A stretch of DNA of 53,475 bases from Peptococcaceae bacterium BRH_c4a (GCA_000961585.1 LADN01000010.1:1-53475), one strand, 5' to 3'. Shown: positions 25,022-34,360, counted from the first letter of the stretch. The notes: generated by a model from the letters alone, not told the origin. Program-made: numbers and translations.

Positions 25022-26500
25022 CTATTTCTGGCCTAAGGCATTGGAAGAACTGACCATACCATGCCCGAAGGAACTGTCGTATCCGGTTTTACCGATGTCT
25101 TCGGCGGTTTTTTGCAACATTTCCTTAATTCTGGAGGGAGGCAACTTACCATGCCTGGAAATTATCAGGGCAGCCACAGCCGAAGCCTTTGGCGTGGCCA
25201 TGGAGGTGCCGATATTAAAAGCATATCCCGGGCTGCGGTAATTGTAGCCGGTTATCACTGTTTGATCCGGACTGTAAACCGGTTCAATGAATGGAACCGA
25301 ACTGAGGCAAAATTCTTTTGCAAAAACATTCTCCGCCGTCCGCTCATCCTCCGGAGTGTTTAGATAAAGCCGGTAATCTCCGCCTGGAGCGGCCACGTCA
25401 ATGAACCCCGGTCCGTAATTGGAGTAAAGGGCCAGCTGGTCATCGGGGCCGGTGGCCGAAACTGTTACCACGTTGGGCAGTGAGGCCGGGGCTGGTAAGC
25501 TGGCCCCAACAAATGTATAGCCGTACTGACCGTAAATTCCGTTGGCATAGTCGGTGACATCCTTTTTGTTGGAGGAATTAAGGGCGTCATTGCCTGCTGC
25601 GGCCACAATCAAAGACCCTTTCCGGTCGGCGTAATTGGCCGCCCTCATATAGACCAGATAATCCGCAATATCGTTACCCAACCGTATTTTTTCCCCGGTG
25701 CCGGGGTCGGTGTACCATACCTGCCCCTTAATATTAATTCCGGTGAAGCTTATGGAGATAATATCGGTCCCGTCATTGGCGGCCGCCACCATTGCCTGGG
25801 CTATCCATGTGGAATAGGAGCCTCCGGTGCCGCCCATAACCCGGTATGATCTGTAGCCCACGTCCGGGGCCACCCCCAGTATGGAGCCCTTTCCGGCGAT
25901 ATTGCCGGTAACGTGGCTGCCGTGCCCGAAACGGTCCTGTACGTCAGCGATATTTCCGGTCTCTGACAAATCATTGCCGTAAAAGCCACCCGCCGGTACA
26001 AAGTTTTTTGATCCTCCCACAAGGTTGGCCTGCAGGTCTGGATGATTTAAATCCACACCGGTGTCGATGACGCCCACCACAACGTCATGGCTGCCCGTCC
26101 CCAGGCCGAAGGCCGACCCGTTTTGGGTAACCCTTTTAATATCCCACTGGTACATGTTATAAAGGGCGGCATCGCCAATATTTAAAGAGGATGTGTCAAT
26201 CTTTCGGTGGTCTTTGGGCAGCACCTCCACCAGAGAGGGTGTTGCCGACTGAATCTCCCGGCTCTTCAGTGCTGTCCTGGCAAATGCTGGGGCAGCCTCT
26301 ACCTGTACCACTCCTATTTCCGGAATGGTCGTCAATATTTTTCCGCCCAGCCCTGAAATAAGGTCATGAACATTGTCCGGCAGCCTTTCACTCTTAAATA
26401 CCACGGTAAAATTCAATTTCGTTTCACCCGAGGCATTGGCCGTAACCACCGCAGTTAAGATCACGCATAGGGAGATGATGATTATCATGGCCTTTCTCAT
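25022..26500 (-). CDS. Secreted subtilisin-like serine protease (S8)
   Basis: The protein has 492 residues. An N-terminal signal peptide (MRKAMIIIISLCVILTAVV, then TANASG) is followed by an inhibitor-like propeptide (about 30-110). The catalytic triad is visible: Asp in VVGVIDTGVDLNHP, His in GHGSHVTGNIAG and Ser in GTSMATPKASA, with the oxyanion Asn in AAAGND. It should be exported and self-process. The frame stays open upstream to 26878, but the ATG at 26500 with AGGAGG 6 bases before it and the signal peptide fix the start. No sorting signal or cell-wall domain is seen. Confidence 0.92.
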   Translation of the reverse strand: MRKAMIIIISLCVILTAVVTANASGETKLNFTVVFKSERLPDNVHDLISGLGGKILTTIPEIGVVQVEAAPAFARTALKSREIQSATPSLVEVLPKDHRKIDTSSLNIGDAALYNMYQWDIKRVTQNGSAFGLGTGSHDVVVGVIDTGVDLNHPDLQANLVGGSKNFVPAGGFYGNDLSETGNIADVQDRFGHGSHVTGNIAGKGSILGVAPDVGYRSYRVMGGTGGSYSTWIAQAMVAAANDGTDIISISFTGINIKGQVWYTDPGTGEKIRLGNDIADYLVYMRAANYADRKGSLIVAAAGNDALNSSNKKDVTDYANGIYGQYGYTFVGASLPAPASLPNVVTVSATGPDDQLALYSNYGPGFIDVAAPGGDYRLYLNTPEDERTAENVFAKEFCLSSVPFIEPVYSPDQTVITGYNYRSPGYAFNIGTSMATPKASAVAALIISRHGKLPPSRIKEMLQKTAEDIGKTGYDSSFGHGMVSSSNALGQK

Positions 26501-26551
26501 AATTAACCTCCTTTTCCTGTATTTTCTTATAGAACATAAAATTCTCCAACT

Positions 26552-26580
26552 ATAGTAAAATTCCTCTTCACTTTTGTCTA
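26552..26580 (-). promoter_or_regulatory. Sigma-A-like promoter of the subtilase gene
   Basis: Read on the minus strand, TAGACA (26575-26580) and TACTAT (26552-26557) are 17 bases apart, about 50 bases before the ATG at 26500. Confidence 0.5.
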
Positions 26581-26592
26581 ATATTTTAATTT

Positions 26593-26621
26593 TTGACACA
26601 TATATTAACAACCGGCTAAAA
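26593..26621 (+). promoter_or_regulatory. Candidate promoter of the 218-residue hypothetical gene
   Basis: A consensus TTGACA (26593-26598) is 17 bases before CTAAAA (26616-26621). The -10 is poor. The ATG at 26648 follows closely, and no ribosome site is seen, so the transcript might be nearly leaderless. Confidence 0.35.
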
Positions 26622-26647
26622 CAGTGATAAACTTGGTTTAGTAAGTA

Positions 26648-27304
26648 ATGGACACAAAATTGGTCTCGAAAATTTTTAAGTGGGATGTGTTTTGTTTGGG
26701 TGATAAGAAAAGGCAAGAGATGACGCTGACGGCGTCGGGACATCAGTATGACAGGGAGTTGTCCAGGGTTTCGGTAAAGGTATCTCCGGCGCTGCAGGCG
26801 GTAATCGCCAATCAGCATGACCTTATAGAAATAATTGAAAAGAACAGCCCAGATAATCAGATTTTCATTGATCAGCACAGGACAGAACTGTCAATGGTGG
26901 AAGATGAGATTGCCGGCGCTTTTGCAGGTTATACAAGGAAGAAAGAGGCGGCAAAGGCGCAGAGGGAATTAAAAAGGGAGCATACTGCAGGAGTGCATGA
27001 ATTTCCAGATAATGGGGCTGGATCCGTTAAAAAATCCCCCAGGGGGAGATCCTCTGCCGAGGAGTCCGGGTATATGGCTGGAGAGTACGTGGAAAGCCTG
27101 GATTCCCTGGCGGACAGGCTCAGTCCGGGACTGCCCTCAGCAAAATTCCAGCCCCGGACCAAAGCGGCTTCTGACACAGTGGTGCTGGATGTCAGAAGGG
27201 TGGCCTTAGGGGCCTCCATACGGGCGCTCGCCAATTTTTTGAAGCGGGATCTTACCGAGGAAGAGATCAGGTCCGTGGAGAAACAGGTGGACTCATACCT
27301 GTAG
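26648..27304 (+). CDS. Hypothetical protein, 218 residues
   Basis: I do not recognise a family. The N-terminal half is polar and helical (HDLIEIIEKNSPDNQIFID, EDEIAGAFAGYTRKKEAAK). A low-complexity basic linker follows (about 105-140, with KKSPRGRSS), then a short C-terminal segment with FLKRDLTEEEIRSVEKQVD. There is no signal peptide or membrane segment. No Shine-Dalgarno sequence precedes the ATG at 26648; an in-frame ATG at 26720 after AAAAGGCAAGAG is an alternative start. Codon use and the lack of a competing frame support it as a gene. It is divergent from the subtilase. Confidence 0.6.
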   Translation: MDTKLVSKIFKWDVFCLGDKKRQEMTLTASGHQYDRELSRVSVKVSPALQAVIANQHDLIEIIEKNSPDNQIFIDQHRTELSMVEDEIAGAFAGYTRKKEAAKAQRELKREHTAGVHEFPDNGAGSVKKSPRGRSSAEESGYMAGEYVESLDSLADRLSPGLPSAKFQPRTKAASDTVVLDVRRVALGASIRALANFLKRDLTEEEIRSVEKQVDSYL

Positions 27305-27436
27305 CGGCAGTGAGATAAGCTATAAGCTATAAGCTTTACTTTCCTATACCGGGGGCTCCAAGGGGGGTATCCGGAAACAATTCATGATCTGGTAAGCTTA
27401 TGTATATTGGTCAATACTTGTTTTCGGAGGGTATTC

Positions 27437-29605
27437 ATGGATGATCGCCAGCTCTTTGAGATAATCGCCGGGGAGGCGGGTATAACTCCGCTGCAGGTGG
27501 AGAAAACAGCCGGTCTTTTGGACAACGGCAACACCGTTCCCTTTATTGCCCGCTACCGCAAGGAGTTCACCGGCGAGCTGGACGAGGTCGGCATCCGGCT
27601 GATCGAGGAAAGGCTTAAGTTCTACCGCAGCCTCAATTCCCGCAAGGAAGAGGTAATCCGCCTGATAGGCGATCAGGGCAAACTTACCGGGGAACTTCAG
27701 GAAAAGATTATGAATGCCACCAGGCTCACCGAGGTGGAGGACCTGTACCGCCCGTACCGGCAGAAGAGGAAAACCAGGGCCTCGGTGGCCCGGGAAAAGG
27801 GGCTGGAGCCCCTGGCCCGGTACCTGCTGTCCTTCCCCCGCCTGGGTGATCCCCGGGAGGAGGCCGGCAAATATCTGAACCCGGAAAAAGCTGTTTCCAC
27901 CCCGGAGGAGGCCCTCCAGGGGGCTATGGATATTGTGGCCGAGGAGATTTCCGACGACCCGGATATAAGGGGATGGGTCAGGGAGTATACTTTTAAAAAC
28001 GGGCTTTTGATCACCACTGCCTCGGCAGAGGGCAAACCTTCGGTTTATGAGATGTATTATGACTACCGGGAACCCGTCCGCCAGGTAGCCCCCCACCGGA
28101 TTTTGGCCATCAACCGCGGAGAAAGGGAGGATTTTTTAAAGGTTGCCATAGGGGTGGATGATGAAAGGATAGTCGATCATATTGCCCGCAGATGGGTTAA
28201 AACACCTTCGGTAACGTCAGAAATAGTCCTTTCGGCCGTCAGGGACAGTTACCGCAGGCTCATTGCTCCGGCGGTGGAGAGGGATGTTCGCGGGGGGCTC
28301 ACCGAAAAGGCCGAGGAACAGGCAATTCTGATTTTTTCTAAAAACCTTCGCCAGCTTCTAATGCAGCCTCCGGTGAAGGGTAAGGTGGTCCTGGGGGTTG
28401 ACCCGGCTTACCGCACCGGCTGTAAATGGGCTGTGGTGGATGATACCGGCAGGCTCCTGGAGGTTGGGGTTGTGTATCCCAACCCACCCCGCCAGAGGTT
28501 GGAGGAAGCCATGAGTAAATTCAGGCTTCTGGCGGATAAATACGGGATTGAAGTCATTGTTATAGGAAACGGTACGGCCTCCAGGGAAACAGAGCAATTT
28601 GCGGCCTCTTTTATAAACGGCTACAGCCAGAGGGAGATAAAATACGTTATAGTAAGTGAAGCCGGGGCCAGTGTCTACTCGGCCTCAGAGCTGGCCGCCC
28701 GGGAATTCCCCGGCCTGGATGTTTCCGGGCGCAGTGCGGTATCCATTGCCCGCAGGCTGCAGGACCCCCTGGCGGAGCTGGTCAAGATAGATCCCCGGGC
28801 AGTGGGGGTGGGCCAGTACCAGCATGACTTGGGAGAAAAAAGACTGGAGGAAAGCCTGACCTCGGTGGTGGAGTCGGTGGTCAACCACGTGGGATGTGAT
28901 CTAAACACCGCTTCGGCCCCGCTTTTGTCCTATATATCAGGTATAAACAAAACTGTGGCTGATAATATAGTCAAATTCCGGGAGGAATCCGGCAGGTTCG
29001 TTGACCGGGTTAAATTAAAAAAGGTGCCCCGCCTGGGACCCAAAACCTATGAGCAGTCGGTGGGTTTTCTCCGTATAACCGGAGGGAAGAATCCTCTGGA
29101 CAGCACCCCCATCCACCCGGAATCCTATGATCTGGCCGAGAGGCTGATAAAACTGGTTAACTGCTCTCCGGTCCAGATTGGCGCCGCGGAAATGAGGGCC
29201 GCCCTGGAATCCCTGGATCCCGCCGAGGCGGCTTGCCGATTGGAAGCCGGGGTTCCTACGGTGAGAGATATTATAGAAAGCCTGATGCGCCCCGGGCGGG
29301 ACCCCAGGGAGGATTTGCCCGGCCCTCTTTTACGGAACGATGTTCTTTCCATGGAGGACCTCCGGCCGGATATGGATTTGAAGGGAACAGTGCGCAATGT
29401 GGTGGATTTTGGGGCCTTCGTGGATATAGGTGTGAAAGTGGATGGCCTGGTGCATCTTTCACAGCTGAGTAATCGCTTTGTAAAGCACCCACTGGACGTA
29501 GTATCGGTGGGGGATGTGGTGGAGGTCAGGGTTCTGGACGTGGATGTCCGCCGGCAGAGGGTTTCCCTTACCATGAAAGGGGTGGGGGAACAAGGGGCAA
29601 AGTGA
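27437..29605 (+). CDS. tex: Tex-family RNA-binding transcription accessory protein
   Basis: About 722 residues. Domain order is as in Tex: an N-terminal helical part with VPFIARYRKEFTGELDE, a YqgF/RuvX-like domain (VVLGVDPAYRTGCKWAVVDD, about 320-340), an HhH region (TASAPLLSYISGINKTVADN and RLGPKTYEQSVGFLRI) and a C-terminal S1 domain (DLKGTVRNVVDFGAFVDIGV, about 645-665). It binds nucleic acid and is linked to transcription and stress in other bacteria. The ATG at 27437 has GGAGGG 5 bases upstream. dctP starts 41 bases after its stop, so read-through into the TRAP operon is likely. Confidence 0.93.
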   Translation: MDDRQLFEIIAGEAGITPLQVEKTAGLLDNGNTVPFIARYRKEFTGELDEVGIRLIEERLKFYRSLNSRKEEVIRLIGDQGKLTGELQEKIMNATRLTEVEDLYRPYRQKRKTRASVAREKGLEPLARYLLSFPRLGDPREEAGKYLNPEKAVSTPEEALQGAMDIVAEEISDDPDIRGWVREYTFKNGLLITTASAEGKPSVYEMYYDYREPVRQVAPHRILAINRGEREDFLKVAIGVDDERIVDHIARRWVKTPSVTSEIVLSAVRDSYRRLIAPAVERDVRGGLTEKAEEQAILIFSKNLRQLLMQPPVKGKVVLGVDPAYRTGCKWAVVDDTGRLLEVGVVYPNPPRQRLEEAMSKFRLLADKYGIEVIVIGNGTASRETEQFAASFINGYSQREIKYVIVSEAGASVYSASELAAREFPGLDVSGRSAVSIARRLQDPLAELVKIDPRAVGVGQYQHDLGEKRLEESLTSVVESVVNHVGCDLNTASAPLLSYISGINKTVADNIVKFREESGRFVDRVKLKKVPRLGPKTYEQSVGFLRITGGKNPLDSTPIHPESYDLAERLIKLVNCSPVQIGAAEMRAALESLDPAEAACRLEAGVPTVRDIIESLMRPGRDPREDLPGPLLRNDVLSMEDLRPDMDLKGTVRNVVDFGAFVDIGVKVDGLVHLSQLSNRFVKHPLDVVSVGDVVEVRVLDVDVRRQRVSLTMKGVGEQGAK

Positions 29606-29646
29606 AATAAAAATACGCCAATTGGTAAAAGAGGAGGAAAAGGAAA

Positions 29647-30657
29647 ATGCGTTTGCGTCTTGTTGTTTTACTGACACTTTTGGTTTTTGCCCTTGCCGGC
29701 TGCGGGGGCAAGGAGTCCGGAAACCAGGCTTCGGGCAAGCAGGAGTTTAAGGCACAGTATAAGATTGCCACCATGACCCCGGCCAGCCACATGTACACCC
29801 AGGGGGCACAAAAATTTGCCGATCTGATCAAGGAGAGGTCCAGCGGCCGAATTCAGATCACTGTATATCCGGACGGCCAGCTTGGCAAGGGAGAGCGTGA
29901 GCTGTTAGAGGCCCTGCAGCAGGGAACGGTTGACCTATATGCCGGTTCCACCGGGCCCATCGGGGGATTCAGCCCTTCCATGCTGATTGTGGACATCCCC
30001 TTCCTTTTCCGGGACTACACCCACGTGGACAAGGTTCTGGACGGGCCCATAGGGAAACAGCTGCTGGATGACATGGAGAAGGCCAACCTCAAGGGACTGG
30101 CCTTCTGGGAGAACGGATTCAGAAACCTGACCAACTCAAAGCGGCCGGTAAAATTACCGGAGGACGCCAAGGGTCTTAAAATACGCACCATGGAAAACAA
30201 GGTACACATCACGGCCTGGAAAGAGGTGGGAGCCATCCCCACACCCATGGCCTGGGCCGAGGTATACGGCGCCCTGCAGCAAAAGGTGGCGGACGGCCAG
30301 GAAAACCCGGTGGCTGTAATCTCCACCAGCAAGCTAAACGAGGTGCAGAGCTATCTCAGCATGACCCAGCACGTGTATTCACCGGCTCCCATCATCATGA
30401 GCCTGAAAAAATGGCAGGTCATGCCCAAAGAGGATCAGGACCTGTTTATCAAAACTGCCCTGGAGGTTGCTCCCTGGCAGCGTAAGCTGGGCAGGGACAG
30501 TGAAGAGAAAATGCTGGCCGATCTAGCCCAAAAGAATATGTCCATCGTCAGGGATGTGGATAAGGCAGCCTGGCAGAAGGCCATGCAGCCGGCCTTTGAG
30601 GAGTTTTCCAAGCAATTTGGCAAAGATAAAATAGACGCCATACTGCAAACCAAGTAA
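29647..30657 (+). CDS. dctP: TRAP transporter substrate-binding lipoprotein
   Basis: The protein has 336 residues. A lipoprotein signal ends in the lipobox LAGC (Cys about 19). The mature part begins YKIATMTPASHMYTQGAQKF and contains FPDGQLGKGEREL-like (YPDGQLGKGERE), GLAFWENGFRNLTNSKRPV, GLKIRTMENKVH and ALQQKVADGQENP, all typical of DctP proteins. The Arg in KIRTMEN is the usual carboxylate-binding residue, so an organic acid ligand is likely. It is the extracytoplasmic binding part of the DctPQM system that follows. Confidence 0.93.
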   Translation: MRLRLVVLLTLLVFALAGCGGKESGNQASGKQEFKAQYKIATMTPASHMYTQGAQKFADLIKERSSGRIQITVYPDGQLGKGERELLEALQQGTVDLYAGSTGPIGGFSPSMLIVDIPFLFRDYTHVDKVLDGPIGKQLLDDMEKANLKGLAFWENGFRNLTNSKRPVKLPEDAKGLKIRTMENKVHITAWKEVGAIPTPMAWAEVYGALQQKVADGQENPVAVISTSKLNEVQSYLSMTQHVYSPAPIIMSLKKWQVMPKEDQDLFIKTALEVAPWQRKLGRDSEEKMLADLAQKNMSIVRDVDKAAWQKAMQPAFEEFSKQFGKDKIDAILQTK

Positions 30658-30674
30658 TCTATATGAGAAGATCC

Positions 30675-30704
30675 CCCAAGGCCCGGCGGGCGCCGGGCCT
30701 TGGG
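30675..30704 (+). terminator. Strong stem-loop between dctP and dctQ
   Basis: CCCAAGGCCCGGC and GCCGGGCCTTGGG are exact 13-bp complements with a GGGC loop, followed by CCGTTTTA. It starts 17 bases after the dctP stop. It likely gives partial termination or protects the dctP 3' end, so that the binding protein is made in excess over the membrane parts. Confidence 0.75.
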
Positions 30705-30741
30705 CCGTTTTACCGCTGTATGGCAGGAAGGGGCGGTATTA

Positions 30742-31248
30742 TTGATTTCCGTTTTAAACATTTTGAGAATGCTAAATAAAAATCTTCTGAGGGTGGCCGG
30801 CTGGGGTGTTGTTCTGGGTATGGCCGCCATCAGCATAGTGATCCCTTACGAGGTTTTTGGGAGATATTTTCTGGGCAGCATGCCGCCCTGGTCGGGAGAG
30901 CTGACCACCTTTTCCCTGGTTTGGGTAACCATGCTGGGGGCGGCGGTGGGGCTTCCCAGGGGATACCAGATAGGCATGACCTCCCTGGTGGACAAGCTGC
31001 CGCCAGGGGCCGGCCGTGCGGTGAAGGTGCTGGGATACGCTGTGAGCATGGTTATTCTTAGCGTTCTGGTGATATATGGTTTTGATCAGACTCTTCTCAA
31101 TATAAATCAGATTTCTTCGGCTATGCAGATTTCCATGGCCCTTCCTTACCTGGCCATACCGGTGGGGTCCTTTCTGATGTGGCTGGTAACGCTGGAGCAA
31201 GCCCTGGATGTTTTAACGGGTAACCGTTTATCGCCGCAGGAGAGTTGA
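30742..31248 (+). CDS. dctQ: TRAP transporter small permease
   Basis: About 168 residues with four membrane segments. Family marks are VIPYEVFGRYFLGSMPPWSGEL, LGAAVGLPRGYQIGM and a last segment LPYLAIPVGSFLMWL. I chose the TTG at 30742 because AAGGGG lies about 8 bases upstream. The frame is open further upstream, but those codons lie inside the stem-loop. Its stop overlaps the region just before dctM. Confidence 0.88.
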   Translation: MISVLNILRMLNKNLLRVAGWGVVLGMAAISIVIPYEVFGRYFLGSMPPWSGELTTFSLVWVTMLGAAVGLPRGYQIGMTSLVDKLPPGAGRAVKVLGYAVSMVILSVLVIYGFDQTLLNINQISSAMQISMALPYLAIPVGSFLMWLVTLEQALDVLTGNRLSPQES

Positions 31249-31261
31249 GGAGGAAGTAACG

Positions 31262-32539
31262 CTGACCATTTTTATACTGGCTTTTGTTGTTTTGCTGGTG
31301 ACGGGAATACCCATAGCCATAGCCCTGGGGGGGACCGCCCTGTCATACCTTCTTATGAAGGGTGATCTTTCTTTAACCATGCTGGTGCAGACCACCTTTG
31401 CCGGCATAGCCTCGTTCCCTCTTCTGGCCATACCCTTATTTATGCTGGCCGGGGCGCTGATGAACGAAAGCGGTATAACCAGGGATCTGGTGCGCTTTGC
31501 CCGGCTTCTACTGGGACGAGTCAGAGGGGGGCTGGGACTGGCCACCATACTGGCCTGCGCCATTTTTGCCGCCATCTCCGGATCGGCGGTGGCCACGGCG
31601 GTGGCCATAGGGGCCGTGGCCATTCCGGCCATGAAAGACGCGGGTTACGATGAGGATGTATCGGCCGCCGTTACCGCCACCGCCTCCTGCATGGGCCCTG
31701 TCATACCCCCCAGCATACCCTTTATCATTTACGGGGTAATTGCCAATGTTTCCATCGGGGCGCTTTTTCTGGCCGGAATAGTGCCGGGGATGCTGCTGGG
31801 GCTGGGACTGATGATCTACACATACTGGGTGGCCCGTCGCCGTAACTATCCCCTGGAAGAAAGCCCGGGATGGCGGGAAATGGCCGCCGGAAGCTGGCGG
31901 GCACTGCCAGCCCTGCTGATGCCCTTTATAATTATAGGTGGAATACTGGGAGGCATCTTTACCCCCACCGAGGCTGCCGGAATAGCCGTGGTATATGCCT
32001 TCTTAGTGGGCGGATTGATATACAGGGGCCTCAAGCTGTCACGGCTGCCAGCGGTTTTACTGGTGGCCGGACTTGAAACGGCCATGGTGATGCTGCTGCT
32101 GGGGCTGTCGGAACCCTTTGCCTGGGTGGTGGCGGTGGAGCAGGTGCCCTTAAAGATGCTGTCGGCTTTAACCTCAGTGGGCCAGGATCCCTTGATGGTG
32201 CTGCTGCTGGTCAATGTAGCCCTCATTTTAATAGGTATTCCCCTGGAAACCGCACCTGCCCTCACCATAGTCACCCCCGTGCTGGCCCCCCTGGCCATGC
32301 AGCTGGGGATAGATCCCATCCAACTGGGGGTGGTGGTGGTCTTCAACCTGGTTCTGGGGCTTATCACGCCACCGGTGGGGGCCGTTCTTTTCTCGGTCTG
32401 CGGTATTTCCGGTGTTTCCCTTGAAAAGCTCAGCCGCGCTGTGTGGGCGCCCTTTTTAATAGGACTGTTGGTTCTTTTGCTGATTACCGTTGTGCCCTCT
32501 TTAACCACCCTGCTGCCCAAAATGCTGATGAGGCATTAG
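31262..32539 (+). CDS. dctM: TRAP transporter large permease
   Basis: About 425 residues with about twelve membrane segments. GIPIAIALGG, MLAGALMNESGITRDLVRFA, GSAVATAVAIGAVAIPAM, GPVIPPSIPFIIYG, GIFTPTEAAGIAVVYA and the last GLITPPVGAVLFSVCGI are classic DctM segments. The family start (usually MTxFxLxxxVVLLLxGVPIA) matches a reading from CTG at 31262 with GGAGG 8 bases upstream. The nearest standard in-frame start is a TTG at 31292, which would remove part of the first helix. A CTG start is therefore proposed. It uses an ion gradient to drive uptake of the DctP ligand. Confidence 0.9.
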   Translation: MTIFILAFVVLLVTGIPIAIALGGTALSYLLMKGDLSLTMLVQTTFAGIASFPLLAIPLFMLAGALMNESGITRDLVRFARLLLGRVRGGLGLATILACAIFAAISGSAVATAVAIGAVAIPAMKDAGYDEDVSAAVTATASCMGPVIPPSIPFIIYGVIANVSIGALFLAGIVPGMLLGLGLMIYTYWVARRRNYPLEESPGWREMAAGSWRALPALLMPFIIIGGILGGIFTPTEAAGIAVVYAFLVGGLIYRGLKLSRLPAVLLVAGLETAMVMLLLGLSEPFAWVVAVEQVPLKMLSALTSVGQDPLMVLLLVNVALILIGIPLETAPALTIVTPVLAPLAMQLGIDPIQLGVVVVFNLVLGLITPPVGAVLFSVCGISGVSLEKLSRAVWAPFLIGLLVLLLITVVPSLTTLLPKMLMRH

Positions 32540-32566
32540 GGTGTATACTGGCAAGGAGAATGATTA

Positions 32567-33493
32567 ATGAAAATAGCAGTTATCGGGGCCGGCGCCATGG
32601 GGAGTCTCTACGGGGCGCTTCTGGCCGAGGCCGGTGAAGATGTATGTCTGGTGGATATATGGGAGGACCATGTGTCCTCGGTAAACCGGCGGGGATTAAT
32701 TGTTTCCTCGGATGACGGGGACCGGGCCGTGCCCCTGCGGGCTGTGACCGGGGCGGCCGGACTGGGTCCGGTGGACCTTATACTGGTATTTGTAAAGTCT
32801 TACTCCACCGGGGAGGCAGCCCGTACGGCCCTGGGCCTGCTGGGGGAGAATACCATGGTGCTGACCCTTCAGAATGGCATAGGAAATGTGGAGCAACTGG
32901 GGGCCATACTGGGCCCGGAACGGGTTCTGGCCGGAACCAGCGCCTTCGGCGGCACTATGCTGGGCCCGGGACATATAAGGCATGCCGGCAGCGGACCCAC
33001 CATGCTGGGGGAAATCAGCGGGCAGAGCACCCCCAGACTTGAAGAGCTGGCCGGAGTATTCCTCCGGGCAGGCCTTCAGCCCTCGGTATCGGATAATATT
33101 GAGGGGGTCCTCTGGACCAAACTTATTGTCAACGTGGGGATAAACGCCCTGACAGCCCTGACCCGGATTAAAAACGGCCAGTTGCTGGAGATACCGGAGT
33201 TGGAGAGCGTTATGGACATGGCCGTGGCCGAGGCCGTGGCGGTGGCTGTCAAAAAGAATATAAAGCTGGTGTCCCACCCCCTGGATCATGTGAAGGGCAT
33301 CGCCCGGGCCACCGGGGGGAATATTTCCTCCATGCGCCAGGATGTGGAGAAGGGCCGGGCAACGGAAATTGATGTGATAAACGGGGCGGTGGACAGGGAG
33401 GGTACCTCCCTGGGTATACCTACCCCTGTTAACAGGGTTCTTGCCATGCTCATTAAAGGGCTGTCCACATCAATTAAAGAAGACAGTTGGTGA
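32567..33493 (+). CDS. Ketopantoate reductase-family protein (PanE/ApbA-like)
   Basis: The protein has 308 residues. The NADP-binding start MKIAVIGAGAMGSLYGALLA and the catalytic region VLWTKLIVNVGINALTALTR (Lys about 186) with a later SSMRQDVEKGRATEIDVING (the family's Lys/Glu motif) are clear. Such enzymes reduce 2-ketopantoate or other 2-keto acids. Its place 27 bases behind the TRAP operon suggests it acts on the imported organic acid rather than in coenzyme A synthesis; this is inference. AAGGAG is 8 bases before the ATG. Confidence 0.85.
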   Translation: MKIAVIGAGAMGSLYGALLAEAGEDVCLVDIWEDHVSSVNRRGLIVSSDDGDRAVPLRAVTGAAGLGPVDLILVFVKSYSTGEAARTALGLLGENTMVLTLQNGIGNVEQLGAILGPERVLAGTSAFGGTMLGPGHIRHAGSGPTMLGEISGQSTPRLEELAGVFLRAGLQPSVSDNIEGVLWTKLIVNVGINALTALTRIKNGQLLEIPELESVMDMAVAEAVAVAVKKNIKLVSHPLDHVKGIARATGGNISSMRQDVEKGRATEIDVINGAVDREGTSLGIPTPVNRVLAMLIKGLSTSIKEDSW

Positions 33494-33496
33494 TTT

Positions 33497-33595
33497 TTAC
33501 TGTGGAATGATTGTATTGCGGATTTCCATAAACTTGCCTCCGCCTCCCTGCGCAACGGGTCCACTCCCAGCAACTGCCGTGTATACATTCGTCAT
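33497..33595 (-). CDS. Possible 32-residue small protein
   Basis: ATG at 33595 has GGAGG 7 bases upstream and opens a frame MTNVYTAVAGSGPVAQGGGG, then KFMEIRNTIIPQ and stop. The sequence is Gly-rich and not recognised. KFMEIRN near the end recalls the start of IS21-type transposases, so it may be a truncated transposase start beside the repeats at 33625-33703. Support is the ribosome site only. Confidence 0.3.
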   Translation of the reverse strand: MTNVYTAVAGSGPVAQGGGGKFMEIRNTIIPQ

Positions 33596-33624
33596 ATAGC
33601 GACCTCCATTTTCCTTGACTAACC

Positions 33625-33697
33625 TTAGTGGACATGTTATTTTTATCTTCAATTATCTTAGTGGACATCAAGAAGGTTTTTTCAAAATAATAATGTC

Positions 33698-33703
<6 letters not shown>
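33625..33703. repeat. Repeated TTAGTGGACAT motif, possible insertion sequence end
   Basis: TTAGTGGACAT occurs at 33625-33635 and 33658-33668, and as a near copy in reverse (ATGTCCGCTAA) at 33693-33703. Multiple short end repeats of this kind are seen at IS21-type element ends. No transposase and no second end are visible, so this would be a remnant. Confidence 0.4.
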
Positions 33704-33988
<285 letters not shown>

Positions 33989-34000
33989 GGAGGGCAACCG

Positions 34001-34360
34001 TTGAAAATCAAGATTGATGAGAATCTTCCTATCAACGTTGTGGATCTGTTCCGTTCCGACGGTCATGACGTTGAATCGGTTTACTCCGAAAATATTCAAG
34101 GGTGTTCAGATCAGATCCTGATGCGTAAATGCCAAGAAGAAGGCAGGGTCATTATCACTCTTGATTATGATTTTTCGAATATCATTGCCTATCCTCCAGA
34201 AAAATCGGAGGGTGTTATAGTATTGCGGGCCAAGGAACAGAGCAAGGACGCTGTTTTAAAAGTTGTTCGCGACCTTTTGCCCAGATTAGCAGGGGAATTC
34301 TTCCCCGGGCAGCTCTGGATAGTTGAGGAAAACCGAATACGAATCAGGAGCAAGGAATAA
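34001..34360 (+). CDS. DUF5615 PIN-like toxin
   Basis: The protein has 119 residues and starts at a TTG with GGGAGGG about 6 bases upstream. KIKIDENLPINVVDLFRSDGH at the N-terminus and IITLDYDFSNI (about 50-60) hold the acidic residues (Asp-Glu-Asn and Asp-x-Asp) of the PIN-like fold of this family, which is predicted to cut RNA. GVIVLRAKEQSKDAV also fits. It forms a two-gene module with DUF433; a strong terminator follows directly. Confidence 0.85.
   Translation: MKIKIDENLPINVVDLFRSDGHDVESVYSENIQGCSDQILMRKCQEEGRVIITLDYDFSNIIAYPPEKSEGVIVLRAKEQSKDAVLKVVRDLLPRLAGEFFPGQLWIVEENRIRIRSKE

Noticed and set aside
25022-26878. Longer version of the subtilase starting at 26878
   Set aside because: The extra 126 residues are not protein-like for this family; the ATG at 26500 has a strong ribosome site and begins a proper signal peptide.
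31846-32520. Open frame on the minus strand opposite dctM
   Set aside because: Composition is Ser/Thr/Pro rich, as expected for the reverse complement of a membrane protein gene; no start signal.
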